Source: Bacillus sp. 2B10
Lineage (GTDB): Bacteria; Pseudomonadota; Alphaproteobacteria; Sphingomonadales; Sphingomonadaceae
NCBI GenBank assembly: GCA_003946805.1
Contig: RPSH01000016.1
Location: 1 to 64,000 of the forward strand
Direction of reading: 5' to 3'
Length of the DNA stretch: 64,000 bases
The notes below the pieces were generated by a model that did no database searches, was not told the origin of the DNA, and was given only the letters and a program-made list of their open reading frames with translations. This document shows, piece by piece, positions 35,904 through 46,261 of the stretch. The position numbers were made by a program, and so were the translations under genes. How positions within the stretch are numbered: position 1 is the stretch's first letter; the number at the start of each line of letters is the position of its first letter.

Positions 35904-38033
35904 ATGACAGGTCCCACGATCGAAGACTGGCAGAAGCTCGCCGCACGCGAGGTGAAGGACGCCGACCTCACCTGGACCACGCCGGAGGGTATCGCGGTCA
36001 AGCCGCTCTACACCGCCGCCGACGCGCCCGATCCCGGCCTGCCCGGCTTCGCGCCGTTCACGCGCGGGGTGAAGGCGTCGATGTATGCCGGACGTCCGTG
36101 GACGATCCGCCAGTACGCCGGCTTCTCGACCGCCGAGGAATCGAACGCCTTCTACCGGCGCAACCTTGCGGCGGGGCAGAAGGGGCTGTCGGTCGCCTTC
36201 GACCTCGCCACGCATCGCGGATACGACAGCGACCATCCCCGCGTCGCGGGCGATGTCGGCAAAGCCGGGGTCGCGATCGACACGATCGACGACATGAAGA
36301 TCCTGTTCGACGGCATCCCGCTCGACACCATGTCGGTCAGCATGACGATGAACGGCGCGGTGCTGCCGTGCCTCGCTTTCTACATCGTCGCGGCCGAGGA
36401 ACAGGGCGTCGGCCCGGAGAAGCTGTCGGGCACGATCCAGAACGACATTCTCAAGGAGTTCATGGTCCGCAACACGTACATCTATCCGCCCGAGCCATCG
36501 ATGCGGATCGTGTCGGACATCATCGCCTATACCGCGCAGCACATGCCGCGTTTCAACAGCATCTCGATCAGCGGCTATCACATGCACGAAGCCGGCGCGA
36601 CGGCGGTGCAGGAACTGGCGTTCACGCTGGCCGACGGCATGGCCTATGTCCGCGCGGCGCTGGACCGCGGGCTCGACATCGACGCGTTCGCCGGGCGGCT
36701 GTCGTTCTTCTTCGGCATCGGCATGAACTTCTTCATGGAAATCGCGAAGCTGCGCGCGGCACGCACGCTGTGGAGCCGGATCATCGCCGATTTCGGCGGC
36801 TCGCCCCGCAGCCAGACGCTGCGCACCCATTGCCAGACCAGCGGCGTGTCGCTGACCGAGCAGGACCCGTACAACAACGTCATCCGCACGACCGTGGAGG
36901 CGATGGCCGCGACCTTCGGCGGCACCCAGTCGCTGCACACCAACAGCCTCGACGAAGCCGTCGCGCTGCCGACCGATTTCTCCGCCCGCATCGCCCGCAA
37001 TACCCAGCTGATCTTGGCAGAAGAGACCGGCATGACCCATGTCGTCGATCCGCTGGGCGGCAGCTATTATGTCGAGGCGCTGACGAAGGAACTCGCCGAC
37101 AAGGCATGGGCGCTGATCGAGGAGGTTGAGGCGGCGGGCGGCATGATCGATGCCGTCAATTCGGGGCTGCCCAAGGAACATATCGAACGTGCCGCCGCCG
37201 CGCGCCAGGCACGGGTCGACCGCGCCGAGGACGTCATCGTCGGCGTCAACAAATATCGGCTGGCGCAGGAGGACCCGATCGACATCCTCTCGATCGACAA
37301 TGCCAAGGTCCGCGCCGACCAGATCCGCCGTATCGACCGGGTGAAGGCGACCCGCGACGAAGCGGCCGCCCAGGCCGCGCTGACCGCGTTGCAGGACGGC
37401 GCGTGCAGCGACGGCAACCTGCTGGCGCTTTGCGTCGCCGCCGCCCGCGCCCGCGCGACGCTGGGCGAGATGTCGGCGGCGATGGAGGTCGCCTTCGGCC
37501 GCCACGCCGTCTCGGTCACGCCGGTCAAGGGCATCTACGGCCCCGCCCATGCCAACGACAGCGGCTGGCTGCGCGCCGGCGAGGGCGTCGCGGCGGTCGA
37601 GCGGCGGTTGGGACGGAAACCCCGGATGCTGGTTGCCAAGATGGGGCAGGACGGGCATGACCGCGGCGCCAACGTCGTCGCCAGCGCCTTTGCCGACCTC
37701 GGCTTCGACATCGTCTCCGGTCCGCTGTTCCAGACGCCTGAGGAAACCGCGCAACTGGCGATCGCGCAAGGGGTCGACGTGGTCGGCGCCTCCAGCCTCG
37801 CCGCCGGGCACAACACGCTGATCCCCGAACTGATCGAACGGTTGGCGGCGGCGGACCGTGCGGATATCCGCGTCATCGCCGGCGGGGTGATCCCGCCACA
37901 GGATTATGCGCTGCTCCGCGAAGCCGGGGTGGCTGCGATTTTCGGACCGGGTACCAACCTGGTCCATGCGGCGGCGGAGGTACTGAAACTGCTCGGCCAC
38001 AACCTGCCGCCGGTTGGAGAGACTGTGGAATGA
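35904..38033 (+). CDS. scpA: Methylmalonyl-CoA mutase, single-chain
   Basis: This B12 enzyme rearranges (R)-methylmalonyl-CoA to succinyl-CoA. The 709-residue chain has the catalytic TIM barrel ([49 protein letters not shown]) and a cobalamin-binding domain from about residue 575, with DGHDRG and His585 as lower axial ligand, then GGVIPPQDY. It is the MutB-type subunit and would act as a homodimer. The stop overlaps the bioB ATG (ATGA). A MeaB/ArgK chaperone gene is not present nearby. Confidence 0.97.
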   Translation: MTGPTIEDWQKLAAREVKDADLTWTTPEGIAVKPLYTAADAPDPGLPGFAPFTRGVKASMYAGRPWTIRQYAGFSTAEESNAFYRRNLAAGQKGLSVAFDLATHRGYDSDHPRVAGDVGKAGVAIDTIDDMKILFDGIPLDTMSVSMTMNGAVLPCLAFYIVAAEEQGVGPEKLSGTIQNDILKEFMVRNTYIYPPEPSMRIVSDIIAYTAQHMPRFNSISISGYHMHEAGATAVQELAFTLADGMAYVRAALDRGLDIDAFAGRLSFFFGIGMNFFMEIAKLRAARTLWSRIIADFGGSPRSQTLRTHCQTSGVSLTEQDPYNNVIRTTVEAMAATFGGTQSLHTNSLDEAVALPTDFSARIARNTQLILAEETGMTHVVDPLGGSYYVEALTKELADKAWALIEEVEAAGGMIDAVNSGLPKEHIERAAAARQARVDRAEDVIVGVNKYRLAQEDPIDILSIDNAKVRADQIRRIDRVKATRDEAAAQAALTALQDGACSDGNLLALCVAAARARATLGEMSAAMEVAFGRHAVSVTPVKGIYGPAHANDSGWLRAGEGVAAVERRLGRKPRMLVAKMGQDGHDRGANVVASAFADLGFDIVSGPLFQTPEETAQLAIAQGVDVVGASSLAAGHNTLIPELIERLAAADRADIRVIAGGVIPPQDYALLREAGVAAIFGPGTNLVHAAAEVLKLLGHNLPPVGETVE

Positions 38034-39112
38034 ACGTGATGACTGCTTCGCTTGCCCCGGTCGATGGACGTACCCCCGCGCAGGAGGGGGCCCAGGGCAA
38101 CGGGCGCGACGCCGGTAATCCGGTCCGCACCGACTGGACCCGCGCCGAGATCGCCGACCTCTTCGACCTGCCCTTCGACGAACTGATGTACCGCGCGCAG
38201 ACCGTCCACCGCGCGCACCACGCCGTCGGGCAGGTCCAGCTCTGCACGCTCCTGTCGATCAAGACCGGCGGCTGTCCGGAGGATTGCGGCTATTGTTCGC
38301 AATCCGCCAGCGCCGACACGCAGCTCAAGGCCGAAAAGCTGATGGACGTCGACGCCGTCCTCGCCAGCGCGGCGCAGGCGAAGGCGGCGGGATCGCAGCG
38401 CTTCTGCATGGGTGCGGCATGGCGCAACCCCAAGGACCGCGACATGGACAAGGTGGTCGCGATGGTTGAGGGCGTCCGCGCGATGGGCATGGAAACCTGC
38501 ATGACGCTCGGCATGCTGACTCCGGATCAGGCGCAGCGGCTGGGGCAGGCGGGCCTCGACTATTACAACCACAATATCGACACCTCGCCTGAGAATTACG
38601 CCAACGTCATCACCACGCGGAGCTTCGACGACCGGCTCGATACGCTGGCGCATGTCCGCGACGCCGGGATCAACGTGTGCTGCGGCGGCATCGTCGGCAT
38701 GGGTGAGACCCGCGCCGACCGCGTCGGCTTCGTCCACGCGCTGGCCACCCTGCCGCGCCATCCCGAAAGCGTGCCGGTCAACGCGCTGGTCCCGGTCAAG
38801 GGCACCGTGCTCGGCAACATGCTGGCCGACACGCCGCTGGCGAAGCTCGACGATATCGAGTTCGTCCGCACCGTCGCGGTCGCACGCATCACCATGCCGA
38901 TGAGCATGGTCCGCCTGTCGGCCGGGCGCGAGAGCATGTCGGACGCGACGCAGGCGCTGTGCTTCATGGCCGGCGCGAACTCGATCTTCACCGGCGACCG
39001 GCTGCTGACGACCGGCAACGCGGGCGACGATGCCGATGCGGCGCTGCTGGCGAAGCTGGGTATGACGCCGATGGTCGGGGAGGAACCGATGCGAAAATCC
39101 TCGTGCTGCTGA
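38030..39112 (+). CDS. bioB: Biotin synthase
   Basis: BioB inserts sulfur into dethiobiotin using SAM radicals. The 360-residue protein has the radical-SAM cluster CPEDCGYC (Cys82, 86, 89) and the conserved [35 protein letters not shown] and RLSAGRESM segments. Residues 14-23 ([10 protein letters not shown]) are encoded by an arm of the window's dispersed repeat, giving an odd N-terminal extension. ATG 38030 overlaps the scpA stop; an ATG three codons later is also possible. Biotin made here serves the Pcc carboxylase encoded around it. Confidence 0.95.
   Translation: MNVMTASLAPVDGRTPAQEGAQGNGRDAGNPVRTDWTRAEIADLFDLPFDELMYRAQTVHRAHHAVGQVQLCTLLSIKTGGCPEDCGYCSQSASADTQLKAEKLMDVDAVLASAAQAKAAGSQRFCMGAAWRNPKDRDMDKVVAMVEGVRAMGMETCMTLGMLTPDQAQRLGQAGLDYYNHNIDTSPENYANVITTRSFDDRLDTLAHVRDAGINVCCGGIVGMGETRADRVGFVHALATLPRHPESVPVNALVPVKGTVLGNMLADTPLAKLDDIEFVRTVAVARITMPMSMVRLSAGRESMSDATQALCFMAGANSIFTGDRLLTTGNAGDDADAALLAKLGMTPMVGEEPMRKSSCC
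38069..38098. repeat. Dispersed repeat arm inside the bioB coding sequence
   Basis: CGTACCCCCGCGCAGGAGGGGG plus CCCAGGG matches the left arm of the elements at 29052 and 60809, with one or two changes. It lies in frame, keeps bioB open, and has no second arm nearby. Confidence 0.8.
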
Positions 39113-39489
39113 CCCTGCTCCTCCTTGCCGATGCGGTGGGTGGCAACTGCGCCAAGGCTCCGACGCAGGCCGCAGCGAACCGCTGCGCCGAATTGGGCTG
39201 GCAGGCCGCCGACAGGGACATGAACCGCGAATGGCGGGCGGCGCGGTCGACGATGCAGGCACGCGACGCCCGCGACCCGACCCGCGGCGGCGGGTTCGGC
39301 TATGCTGCCGCGCTGCTGGATAGCCAGCGGGCATGGCTTAAGTTTCGCGACACGCAATGCGTCCTCGAAGGAGGAATTGATGGCCGGAACGGCGATGGCA
39401 GCGATGCCCGGGCATTGGTGCGCTTTTCGTGCATGGAACGTATGACGATCGCGCGGACGCAGGCATTGCGCCATTTGCGCGGGGGTTGA
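39103..39489 (+). CDS. Lysozyme-inhibitor LprI-like (DUF1311) secreted protein
   Basis: The roughly 128-residue product has a short hydrophobic leader ([14 protein letters not shown]) and the DUF1311 pattern: spaced cysteines with [17 protein letters not shown] and [16 protein letters not shown]. Family members such as LprI and MliC-like proteins act in the periplasm, some against lysozyme. Start GTG 39103 overlaps the bioB 3' end by 10 nt. A better leader (MRKILVLL) would result if the AAAA run at 39094-39097 had one more A. Confidence 0.7.
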   Translation: MLLTLLLLADAVGGNCAKAPTQAAANRCAELGWQAADRDMNREWRAARSTMQARDARDPTRGGGFGYAAALLDSQRAWLKFRDTQCVLEGGIDGRNGDGSDARALVRFSCMERMTIARTQALRHLRGG

Positions 39490-39528
39490 CGCTGACCCCG
39501 AAAGCACGGGGCGGATAGGGAGAGCGAT

Positions 39529-41538
39529 TTGTTCAAGAAGATTCTGGTCGCCAATCGCGGTGAAATCGCCTGCCGGGTGATGCGGACGGCCAAGCGGATG
39601 GGGATCGCGACCGTCGCGGTCTATTCCGACGCTGATGCGCGCGCGCCGCACGTCATGATGGCCGACGAAAGCGTCCGGCTGGGGCCGGCGCCTGCCGCGC
39701 AGAGCTATCTCGACCCCGAACTGATCCTGACCGCGGCACGGGCGACCGGCGCGGACTGTATCCATCCGGGCTATGGTTTCCTGTCTGAGCGGGAGAGCTT
39801 CGCGCGCGCCTGTGCCGATGCCGGCATCGCCTTTGTCGGGCCGCCGCCGAATGCGATCGCGGCGATGGGCGACAAGATCGAATCGAAGAAGCTGGCGCAG
39901 GCCGCCGGCGTCAACGTCGTCCCCGGCTTTCTGGGGGAGATCGCCGATACCGAACACGCCGTCCGCATCGCCAGCGACATCGGCTACCCGGTGATGATGA
40001 AGGCATCGGCCGGCGGCGGCGGCAAGGGGATGCGCCTCGCGTGGAGCGAGCAGGACGTCCGTGAAGGCTTCGAGGCGACGAAGCGGGAGGGGTTGGCGAG
40101 TTTTGGCGACGACCGCGTCTTTATCGAAAAGTTTATCGAGAGCCCGCGGCATATCGAGATCCAGGTGCTGGGCGACCGGCACGGCAACATCGTCTATCTC
40201 GGCGAGCGCGAATGCTCGATCCAGCGCCGCCACCAGAAGGTCGTGGAGGAAGCGCCGTCGCCCTTCGTCACGCCCGCGATGCGCAAGGCGATGGGCGAAC
40301 AGGCGGTCGCGCTGGCCCGCGCGGTCGGCTATCATTCGGCCGGCACCGTCGAACTGATCGTCTCCGGCGCGGACGTGACGGGGGAGAGTTTCTACTTCCT
40401 CGAAATGAATACCCGCCTGCAGGTCGAACATCCGGTGACCGAGGAGATTACCGGCCTCGACCTCGTCGAGCAGATGCTGCGCGTCGCGGCGGGCGAACCG
40501 CTCGCCTTCACGCAGGATGACGTGAAGCTGACCGGCTGGTCGATCGAGAACCGCGTTTATGCCGAAGACCCGTATCGCGGCTTCCTGCCCAGCACGGGGC
40601 GGCTGACCCGCTACGATCCTGCCCGGACCGGGGACAACGATGGCGTCCGCACCCGCGTCGACGACGGTGTCGTCGAAGGTGGTGAGGTCAGCATGTTCTA
40701 CGACCCGATGATCGCCAAGCTCATCACCTGGGCCCCGACCCGCGAAGCGGCGATCGATGCGCAGGTCGCCGCGCTCGACCGGTTCGAACTGGCCGGGGTC
40801 GGCAACAACATCGATTTCCTGTCGGCGATCATGCAGCACCCCCGCTTCCGTGCGGGGGCGCTGACCACCGGTTTCATCGCAGAGGAATATCCCGAAGGTT
40901 TCCACGGCGCGCCGGCCGACGCGGCGTTGCTGCGGCAACTGGCGGCGATCGCCGTCGTCGTCGATCTCGAACAATCGTACCGCGCCCGCTCGATCGACGG
41001 GCAACTGGGCAAGCAGGCGCCGCCCTCGACCGAACGCGTCGTCACCATCGGCGAGCATCGCTTCGACATCAGCGTCGACGGGTATGACGGGGGCCTGCTG
41101 GTCAATATCGACGGCGACGTGCCGCTCGACGTCGTGTTGCACTGGCGCCCGTCGCAGCGCGTCGTCACCGCGCGGATCGACGGCACCGAGCTGACCGCGC
41201 GCGTCGCCCGCACCATCGGCGGCTGGAAGCTGACCGCGCGCGGCGCGAGCCACGTCGTCCGCGTCCTGCCCCCCCATGTCGCGGCGCTGACCCGGCACAT
41301 GATCGAGAAGGTCCCGCCCGACCTGTCGCGTTTCCTGCTGTGCCCGATGCCGGGCCTGCTGACCCGTGTCGAGGTGGCAGAGGGGCAGAAGGTCGAGGCC
41401 GGGCAACCGCTGGCGGTGGTCGAGGCGATGAAGATGGAGAATATCCTGCGCGCAGAACGCCCCGGCACCGTCGCGCGCATCGCCCATGCCGCGGGCGACA
41501 GCCTGGCGGTCGATGCGGTCATCATGGAATTCGAATAG
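39529..41538 (+). CDS. pccA: Acyl-CoA (propionyl-CoA) carboxylase alpha subunit
   Basis: This subunit carboxylates its own biotin with ATP and bicarbonate. The 669-residue chain has the biotin carboxylase domain (residues 1 to about 450: KILVANRGEIACRV, ASAGGGGKGMR, EMNTRLQVEHPVTE), the BT domain, and a C-terminal biotinyl domain with EAMKMEN, Lys635 being the biotin site. The start is TTG 39529, supported by AGGGAGAG just upstream and the family N-terminus. It lies 39 bp after the DUF1311 gene. Partner: PccB at 30.8 kb. Confidence 0.95.
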   Translation: MFKKILVANRGEIACRVMRTAKRMGIATVAVYSDADARAPHVMMADESVRLGPAPAAQSYLDPELILTAARATGADCIHPGYGFLSERESFARACADAGIAFVGPPPNAIAAMGDKIESKKLAQAAGVNVVPGFLGEIADTEHAVRIASDIGYPVMMKASAGGGGKGMRLAWSEQDVREGFEATKREGLASFGDDRVFIEKFIESPRHIEIQVLGDRHGNIVYLGERECSIQRRHQKVVEEAPSPFVTPAMRKAMGEQAVALARAVGYHSAGTVELIVSGADVTGESFYFLEMNTRLQVEHPVTEEITGLDLVEQMLRVAAGEPLAFTQDDVKLTGWSIENRVYAEDPYRGFLPSTGRLTRYDPARTGDNDGVRTRVDDGVVEGGEVSMFYDPMIAKLITWAPTREAAIDAQVAALDRFELAGVGNNIDFLSAIMQHPRFRAGALTTGFIAEEYPEGFHGAPADAALLRQLAAIAVVVDLEQSYRARSIDGQLGKQAPPSTERVVTIGEHRFDISVDGYDGGLLVNIDGDVPLDVVLHWRPSQRVVTARIDGTELTARVARTIGGWKLTARGASHVVRVLPPHVAALTRHMIEKVPPDLSRFLLCPMPGLLTRVEVAEGQKVEAGQPLAVVEAMKMENILRAERPGTVARIAHAAGDSLAVDAVIMEFE

Positions 41539-41573
41539 GCGGAACGATTTGCCCGCTGGCGGCTTGTCGGCGG

Positions 41574-43130
41574 GTGATCGTTTCATCAGCGCAACCATGG
41601 TGGCAGGCCGCCACCATCTATCAGATCTATCCGCGCTCCTTCGCCGACAGCGACGGCGACGGGATCGGTGACCTGAACGGCATCGCCGACCGGCTCGACT
41701 ATCTGGTCGATCTCGGCATCGATTGCGTGTGGATCTCGCCGATCTATCCGTCGCCGATGGCCGATTTCGGCTATGACGTCGCCGACTATACCGGCATCGA
41801 CCCGCGCTTCGGCACATTGGCCGATTTCGATGCGCTGCTGGAAAAGGCGCATGGGCGCGGCATCCGCGTGCTGCTCGACTTCGTGCCGAACCACAGCTCG
41901 GACCGGCACGACTGGTTCGTCGAGAGCCGGTCGTCGCGCGACAATCCGAAGCGTGACTGGTATATCTGGCGCGATCCGGCGGCGGACGGCGGGCCGCCCA
42001 ACAACTGGATCAGCGATTTCGGCGGGCCGGCATGGAGCTTCGATCCCGCCACCGGCCAATATTATTCGCGCGCCTTCCTGCCCGAACAGCCCGACCTGAA
42101 CTGGCGCAACCCCGACGTGCAGTCGGCGATGCTGGCCGCGATGCGCTTCTGGTTCGACCGCGGCGTCGACGGGTTCCGCATCGACGTGCAGTGGCACATG
42201 GTCAAGCACGCCGACTTCCCCGACAACCCGCCCAATCCCGACTATCGCGAGGGGATGGGCGACATGCACCGCGTGTTGCAGCACCATTCGACCGACCAGC
42301 CGGAGGTCCACGCCATCGCCACCGCGATGCGGCGACAGGCGGACGAATTCGGCGCGGTGCTGGTCGGCGAAATCTATCTGCCGATCCCCAGGCTGATGAC
42401 CTATTACGGCACGCCGCAAGCCCCCGGCGTCCACCTGCCGTTCAATTTCCAGCTGATCGAGGCGAACTGGAATGCCGCCGAACTGGCAAAGCGCATCGTC
42501 GAGTACGAAGCGGCGCTGCCGGACGGCGGCTGGCCCAACTGGGTACTCGGCAACCACGACCGCCCGCGCATCGCGACCCGCGTCGGCGCGGCGCAGGCGC
42601 GGGTGGCGGCGATGCTGCTGCTGACGCTGCGGGGCACGCCGACGCTGTATCAGGGCGACGAACTGGGACTGGGCGATGCGCAGGTGCCCGCCGACAAGGT
42701 ACAGGACCCGCGCGAACTGCGCGAGCCGGGGCTGGGGCTCGGTCGCGATCCGGTGCGCACCCCGCTGCCATGGACGGCGGAGGGCGGCTTCACCACCGGT
42801 GATCCGTGGCTGCCGATCGATCCGGCGCACCTGCCGCGCAATGCGCAGGTGCAGGCGGGCGACCCCGCATCGATGCTGTCGCTCTATCGCCGTCTGCTGG
42901 CGCTGCGCCGCGCCACGCCTGCGCTGGCCACCGGCGCGATCGGCGAGGTACGCGCCGACGGCGACGTGCTCAGCTACATCCGCAGCGACGGCACCGACCG
43001 CTACCGCATCGTGCTGAACCTCGGCGACCGGCCGGCCCCCATCGAACCCGGCCGGGTCATCCTGTCGACCCATGACGACACCGATCCTACCCTGCGCCCC
43101 GCTGAGGGCCGTATCCTGAAAGTCGACTGA
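41574..43130 (+). CDS. GH13 alpha-glucosidase
   Basis: The 518-residue protein is a cytosolic GH13 enzyme of the oligo-1,6-glucosidase / alpha-glucosidase group. It shows IYQIYPRSFADSDGDGIGDLNGI (calcium-site-like loop), DFVPNHSSDRHDWF, the nucleophile Asp204 (FRIDVQW), acid/base Glu266 (VGEIYLP) and the stabilising Asp329 (GNHDRPR). The preferred start is GTG 41574; no ATG lies close in frame. There is no signal peptide. It ends in a 1-nt overlap with a GT4 glycosyltransferase gene. Confidence 0.9.
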   Translation: MIVSSAQPWWQAATIYQIYPRSFADSDGDGIGDLNGIADRLDYLVDLGIDCVWISPIYPSPMADFGYDVADYTGIDPRFGTLADFDALLEKAHGRGIRVLLDFVPNHSSDRHDWFVESRSSRDNPKRDWYIWRDPAADGGPPNNWISDFGGPAWSFDPATGQYYSRAFLPEQPDLNWRNPDVQSAMLAAMRFWFDRGVDGFRIDVQWHMVKHADFPDNPPNPDYREGMGDMHRVLQHHSTDQPEVHAIATAMRRQADEFGAVLVGEIYLPIPRLMTYYGTPQAPGVHLPFNFQLIEANWNAAELAKRIVEYEAALPDGGWPNWVLGNHDRPRIATRVGAAQARVAAMLLLTLRGTPTLYQGDELGLGDAQVPADKVQDPRELREPGLGLGRDPVRTPLPWTAEGGFTTGDPWLPIDPAHLPRNAQVQAGDPASMLSLYRRLLALRRATPALATGAIGEVRADGDVLSYIRSDGTDRYRIVLNLGDRPAPIEPGRVILSTHDDTDPTLRPAEGRILKVD

Positions 43131-44140
43131 TGCGCATCGCGATGATCGCCCCGATCGCGTGGCGCACCCCGCCGCGCCACTATGGCCCATGGGAACTGGT
43201 CACCAGCCTGCTGACCGAGGCGCTGGTCGCACGCGGGCTCGACGTCACGCTGTTCGCGACGCAGGACAGCCTGACCGCCGCGACCCTCGCCGGGGTGGTG
43301 CCTGCGCCTTATAGCGAGGACCCGTCGATCGACGCGAAGGTATGGGAGTTCGCGCACCTCGCCCATGTGTTCGAACGCGCCGGCGAATTCGACCTGATCC
43401 ACAACCAGGCCGATTTCCCCGCCCACGCCTTTTCGGGCCTTGTCGACACGCCGATGGTCACCACCATCCACGGGTTCTCGTCCGACCGCATCCTGCCGAT
43501 GTACGCGCCTTATCAGGACCGGGTGCGCTATGTCGCGATCAGCGATGCCGACCGCCACCCGTCGCTGCGCTATGCCGCGACGATCCATCACGGCATCCCG
43601 CTCGACGACTTTCCGTTCGATGCGGAGGGCAGCGACGACCTGCTGTTCTTCGGCCGGATGCACCCCGACAAGGGCGCGGCGGCAGCGGTCGCCGCGGCAC
43701 AGGCCAGCGGACGCCGGCTGCACATGGCGGGCATCGTGCAGGACGACCGCTACTGGCGCGAGGAGGTCGAGCCGCATGTCGACGGCGAGCGCATCGTCTA
43801 TCACGGCGCGGTCGGCGGCACCGCCCGCACCGACCTGCTGGGCCGGTCGCGCGCGTTGCTCCACCTGATCGGCTTCGACGAACCCTTCGGCCTGTCGGTC
43901 ATCGAGGCGATGGCGTGCGGCACCCCGGTTATCGCGTACAACCGCGGATCGATGCCCGAACTGATCGAACACGGCGTCAACGGCTTCCTCGTCGACACGC
44001 TCGATGAAGCCGTCGCCGCGATCGAGGGGGTAGGGGAGATCGACCGTGCCGACTGCCGCCGGATCGTCGCCGAACGCTTCTCGGTCGAGGCGATGGCGGA
44101 GCGCTATCACGCGCTGTACCGGTCGATCCTCGGCGGCTGA
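43130..44140 (+). CDS. GT4-family glycosyltransferase
   Basis: The 336-residue protein has the GT-B fold of family 4: RIAMIAPIAWRTPPRHYGPWE at the N-terminus, HNQADFPAH and TTIHGFSS, LLFFGRMHPDKG, and the nucleotide-sugar motif EPFGLSVIEAMACGTPVIAYNRGSMPELI. Donor and acceptor are unknown. Its ATG overlaps the last base of the GH13 gene, so the pair may act in the same glucan or disaccharide pathway. Confidence 0.9.
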   Translation: MRIAMIAPIAWRTPPRHYGPWELVTSLLTEALVARGLDVTLFATQDSLTAATLAGVVPAPYSEDPSIDAKVWEFAHLAHVFERAGEFDLIHNQADFPAHAFSGLVDTPMVTTIHGFSSDRILPMYAPYQDRVRYVAISDADRHPSLRYAATIHHGIPLDDFPFDAEGSDDLLFFGRMHPDKGAAAAVAAAQASGRRLHMAGIVQDDRYWREEVEPHVDGERIVYHGAVGGTARTDLLGRSRALLHLIGFDEPFGLSVIEAMACGTPVIAYNRGSMPELIEHGVNGFLVDTLDEAVAAIEGVGEIDRADCRRIVAERFSVEAMAERYHALYRSILGG

Positions 44141-44222
44141 GGTCGCACGGCGGCTGACCCGGCCAAACGGAACGTCGCCTCGGACCTTTCGCAACGATCG
44201 GCAACGGAGCCACGCACGGACC

Positions 44223-44312
44223 GTACCCCGGCGAAGGCCGGGGCCCAGTTGGGGGACGGCGGTGACGGATGGAAGAGCCTTTCCAACTGGACCCCGGCCT
44301 AAGCCGGGGTAC
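44223..44312. repeat. Dispersed inverted-repeat element between convergent genes
   Basis: Left arm GTACCCCGGCGAAGGCCGGGG with CCCAGTTGG, and right arm CCAACTGGACCCCGGCCTAAGCCGGGGTAC (one change, TA for TC). It lies between the convergent GT4 and bioA genes (gap 44141-44399) and is followed by TTTGCAGAAATCTCGATCAAAC, a relative of the GAGAC palindromes at 29 and 60 kb. Confidence 0.85.
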
Positions 44313-44399
44313 GGATTGGCCACGTTTGCAGAAATCTCGATCAAACCTGCCCTTGCTGTTCGAACACCAGGTTCGGAAGGGGGGGCATGATTAAACCGA

Positions 44400-45641
44400 T
44401 CAGGCGGCGTCGCACGCCTCGCCCAACGCGGCATAGATCGCGTCCAGATCGGCATCGTCGATGCAGTAGGGCGGCATCACGTACAGCGTCGACCCCAGCG
44501 GCCGCAGCAGCACCCCCGCCTCGCGGAACCGCGCCATCAGTCTGGGCGCACGGTCGGACAGATAGCCCTCGTCACCATCCAGCTCGAACGCCGCGATCGT
44601 CCCCAGCCGTCGCGGATTGGCCACCCGTCGATGCGTCGCCAGCGCCGCCAGCCGCACCGCCTGCCGTTCCCCCAGCGCCGCGACCCGCGCCGCCACCGGT
44701 TCCTCGCGCCAGATCGCCAGATTGGCGTTTGCCGCGGCGCACGCGACCGGATTGGCGGTGTAGCTCGACGAATGGAAGAACATCGTCGCCCGGTCCGGCC
44801 CGTAATGCGCCTGATAGATCGCCTCGCTCGCCATCGTCACCGCCAGCGGGATCGCCCCGCCGGTCAGCCCCTTCGACAGGCACATCAGGTCGGGCACGAT
44901 TCCGGCCTGTTCGCACGCGGTCAGCGTGCCGGTGCGACCCCAGCCGGTCATCACCTCGTCGGCGATGAACAGCACGCCGTGGCTCGCGCAGATGCGGTGC
45001 ATCTCTGCCAGCACCGCCGGCGGGTACATCCGCATGCCGCCCGCGCCCAGCACCAGCGGCTCGACGATGAACGCCGCCGCACCCGCCCGCGCCGCTGCCT
45101 CCAGCGCGTCGTAGGTCGCCTGCTCGCGCCCCGCGTCGGGGAAGGGGATCGATCCGACATCGAACAGCAGCGGCGCATAGGCACGGTTGAACACGCCGCG
45201 CGCGCCGACCGACATCGCGCCGATGGTATCGCCGTGATAGCCGTGATCGAGCACGAGGATGCGGTCGCGCGCCTCGCCCCGGTTGCGCCAGTACCCCAGC
45301 GCCATCTTCAGCGCGACCTCGACGCTGGTAGATCCCGAATCGGAAAAGAACACGCGGGTCAACGCGTTCGGCAGTATCGCGCGCAACCCGGCGGCCAACG
45401 TTTCGGCGGGCTCGTGGGTGTATCCGGCGAAGATGATCTGGTCCAGCCGCCCCGCCTGTTCGGCGATCGCGGCGGCGATGCGCGGGTGGTTGTGGCCGTG
45501 GGTCGTCACCCACCATGACGAGATCGCATCGACGATCCGCCGCCCGTCCGCGCTCCACAGCGCCGCACCGTCGCCGCGCACGATCTGCGGGATCGGTTCG
45601 TTCAGCCCGTGCTGGGTGAAGGGATGCCACACCGCACTCAT
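44400..45641 (-). CDS. bioA: Adenosylmethionine-8-amino-7-oxononanoate aminotransferase
   Basis: BioA uses SAM as amino donor to make DAPA in biotin synthesis. The 413-residue PLP enzyme has VWHPFTQ at the N-terminus, WWVTTHGHNHPRI, DHGYHGDTIGAMSVG, LFIADEVMTGWGRTG and the PLP Lys257 (LSKGLTGG). Its ATG overlaps the bioD stop (ATGA). Third gene of bioF-bioD-bioA. Confidence 0.96.
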   Translation of the reverse strand: MSAVWHPFTQHGLNEPIPQIVRGDGAALWSADGRRIVDAISSWWVTTHGHNHPRIAAAIAEQAGRLDQIIFAGYTHEPAETLAAGLRAILPNALTRVFFSDSGSTSVEVALKMALGYWRNRGEARDRILVLDHGYHGDTIGAMSVGARGVFNRAYAPLLFDVGSIPFPDAGREQATYDALEAAARAGAAAFIVEPLVLGAGGMRMYPPAVLAEMHRICASHGVLFIADEVMTGWGRTGTLTACEQAGIVPDLMCLSKGLTGGAIPLAVTMASEAIYQAHYGPDRATMFFHSSSYTANPVACAAANANLAIWREEPVAARVAALGERQAVRLAALATHRRVANPRRLGTIAAFELDGDEGYLSDRAPRLMARFREAGVLLRPLGSTLYVMPPYCIDDADLDAIYAALGEACDAA

Positions 45642-46261
45642 CGGAAATCCTCCACCGCGAACCCTTCGGCAAAGGCGCGCGCCAGACTGTGGGGGGTCAG
45701 TTCGGAGAGACAGGGCAACCGACCCAGCCGCCGCGTCGCGCCCAAACGGACGATCGTTTCCTCGCTGTCGGGCACCGCATCGCCGACGAACGCGACGCCC
45801 AGCAGCGGCACGCCGCGCGCGCGCAACGCCTCGATCGACAACAGGCTGTGGTTGATCGTGCCGAGCGCGGTGCGCGCGACCAGCACCACCGGCCGCCGCC
45901 AGCGCGCGAACAGGTCGGCAAAGGTCGTGGTCCCGACGATCGGCACCAGCACTCCGCCGGCCCCCTCCACCACCAGCGGCCCGGCGACCTGCGGCAACGC
46001 CAGCCGGTCGAGGTCGATCGTCACCCCGTCGATCGCCGCCGCGCGGTGGGGGGAACAGGGGGTAGCCAGCGCATAGGCTTCCGGCAGGATGCGCCCGGGT
46101 GCTACCCCCGCCAGCCGCGCGACCCGTTGCCGGTCGGTCCCGTCGTCGGTCCCGGCCTGTACCGGTTTCCAGTAATGCGCGCCGAGCGCCGCGGTCAGCG
46201 CGGCGGCGAACACCGTCTTGCCGACATCGGTATCGGTCCCGGTAACGACGATCACGGTCAT
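45638..46261 (-). CDS. bioD: Dethiobiotin synthetase
   Basis: BioD closes the ureido ring of dethiobiotin with ATP and CO2. The 207-residue protein has the P-loop GTDTDVGKT (8-16), the YWKPVQAGT strand with its Lys, VVEGAGGVLVPI and the Walker-type VVLVARTALGTINHSLL. The ATG at 46259-46261 overlaps the bioF stop, and its own stop overlaps the bioA ATG. Confidence 0.96.
   Translation of the reverse strand: MTVIVVTGTDTDVGKTVFAAALTAALGAHYWKPVQAGTDDGTDRQRVARLAGVAPGRILPEAYALATPCSPHRAAAIDGVTIDLDRLALPQVAGPLVVEGAGGVLVPIVGTTTFADLFARWRRPVVLVARTALGTINHSLLSIEALRARGVPLLGVAFVGDAVPDSEETIVRLGATRRLGRLPCLSELTPHSLARAFAEGFAVEDFR

Noticed and set aside
34845-38000. 1051-codon minus-strand ORF opposite scpA
   Set aside because: Length comes from high GC and lack of stops. 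The product has no recognisable domain, while scpA motifs are complete on the plus strand.
38596-41817. 1073-codon minus-strand ORF opposite bioB and pccA
   Set aside because: Same reason; it crosses two well-supported genes and their intergenic gap.
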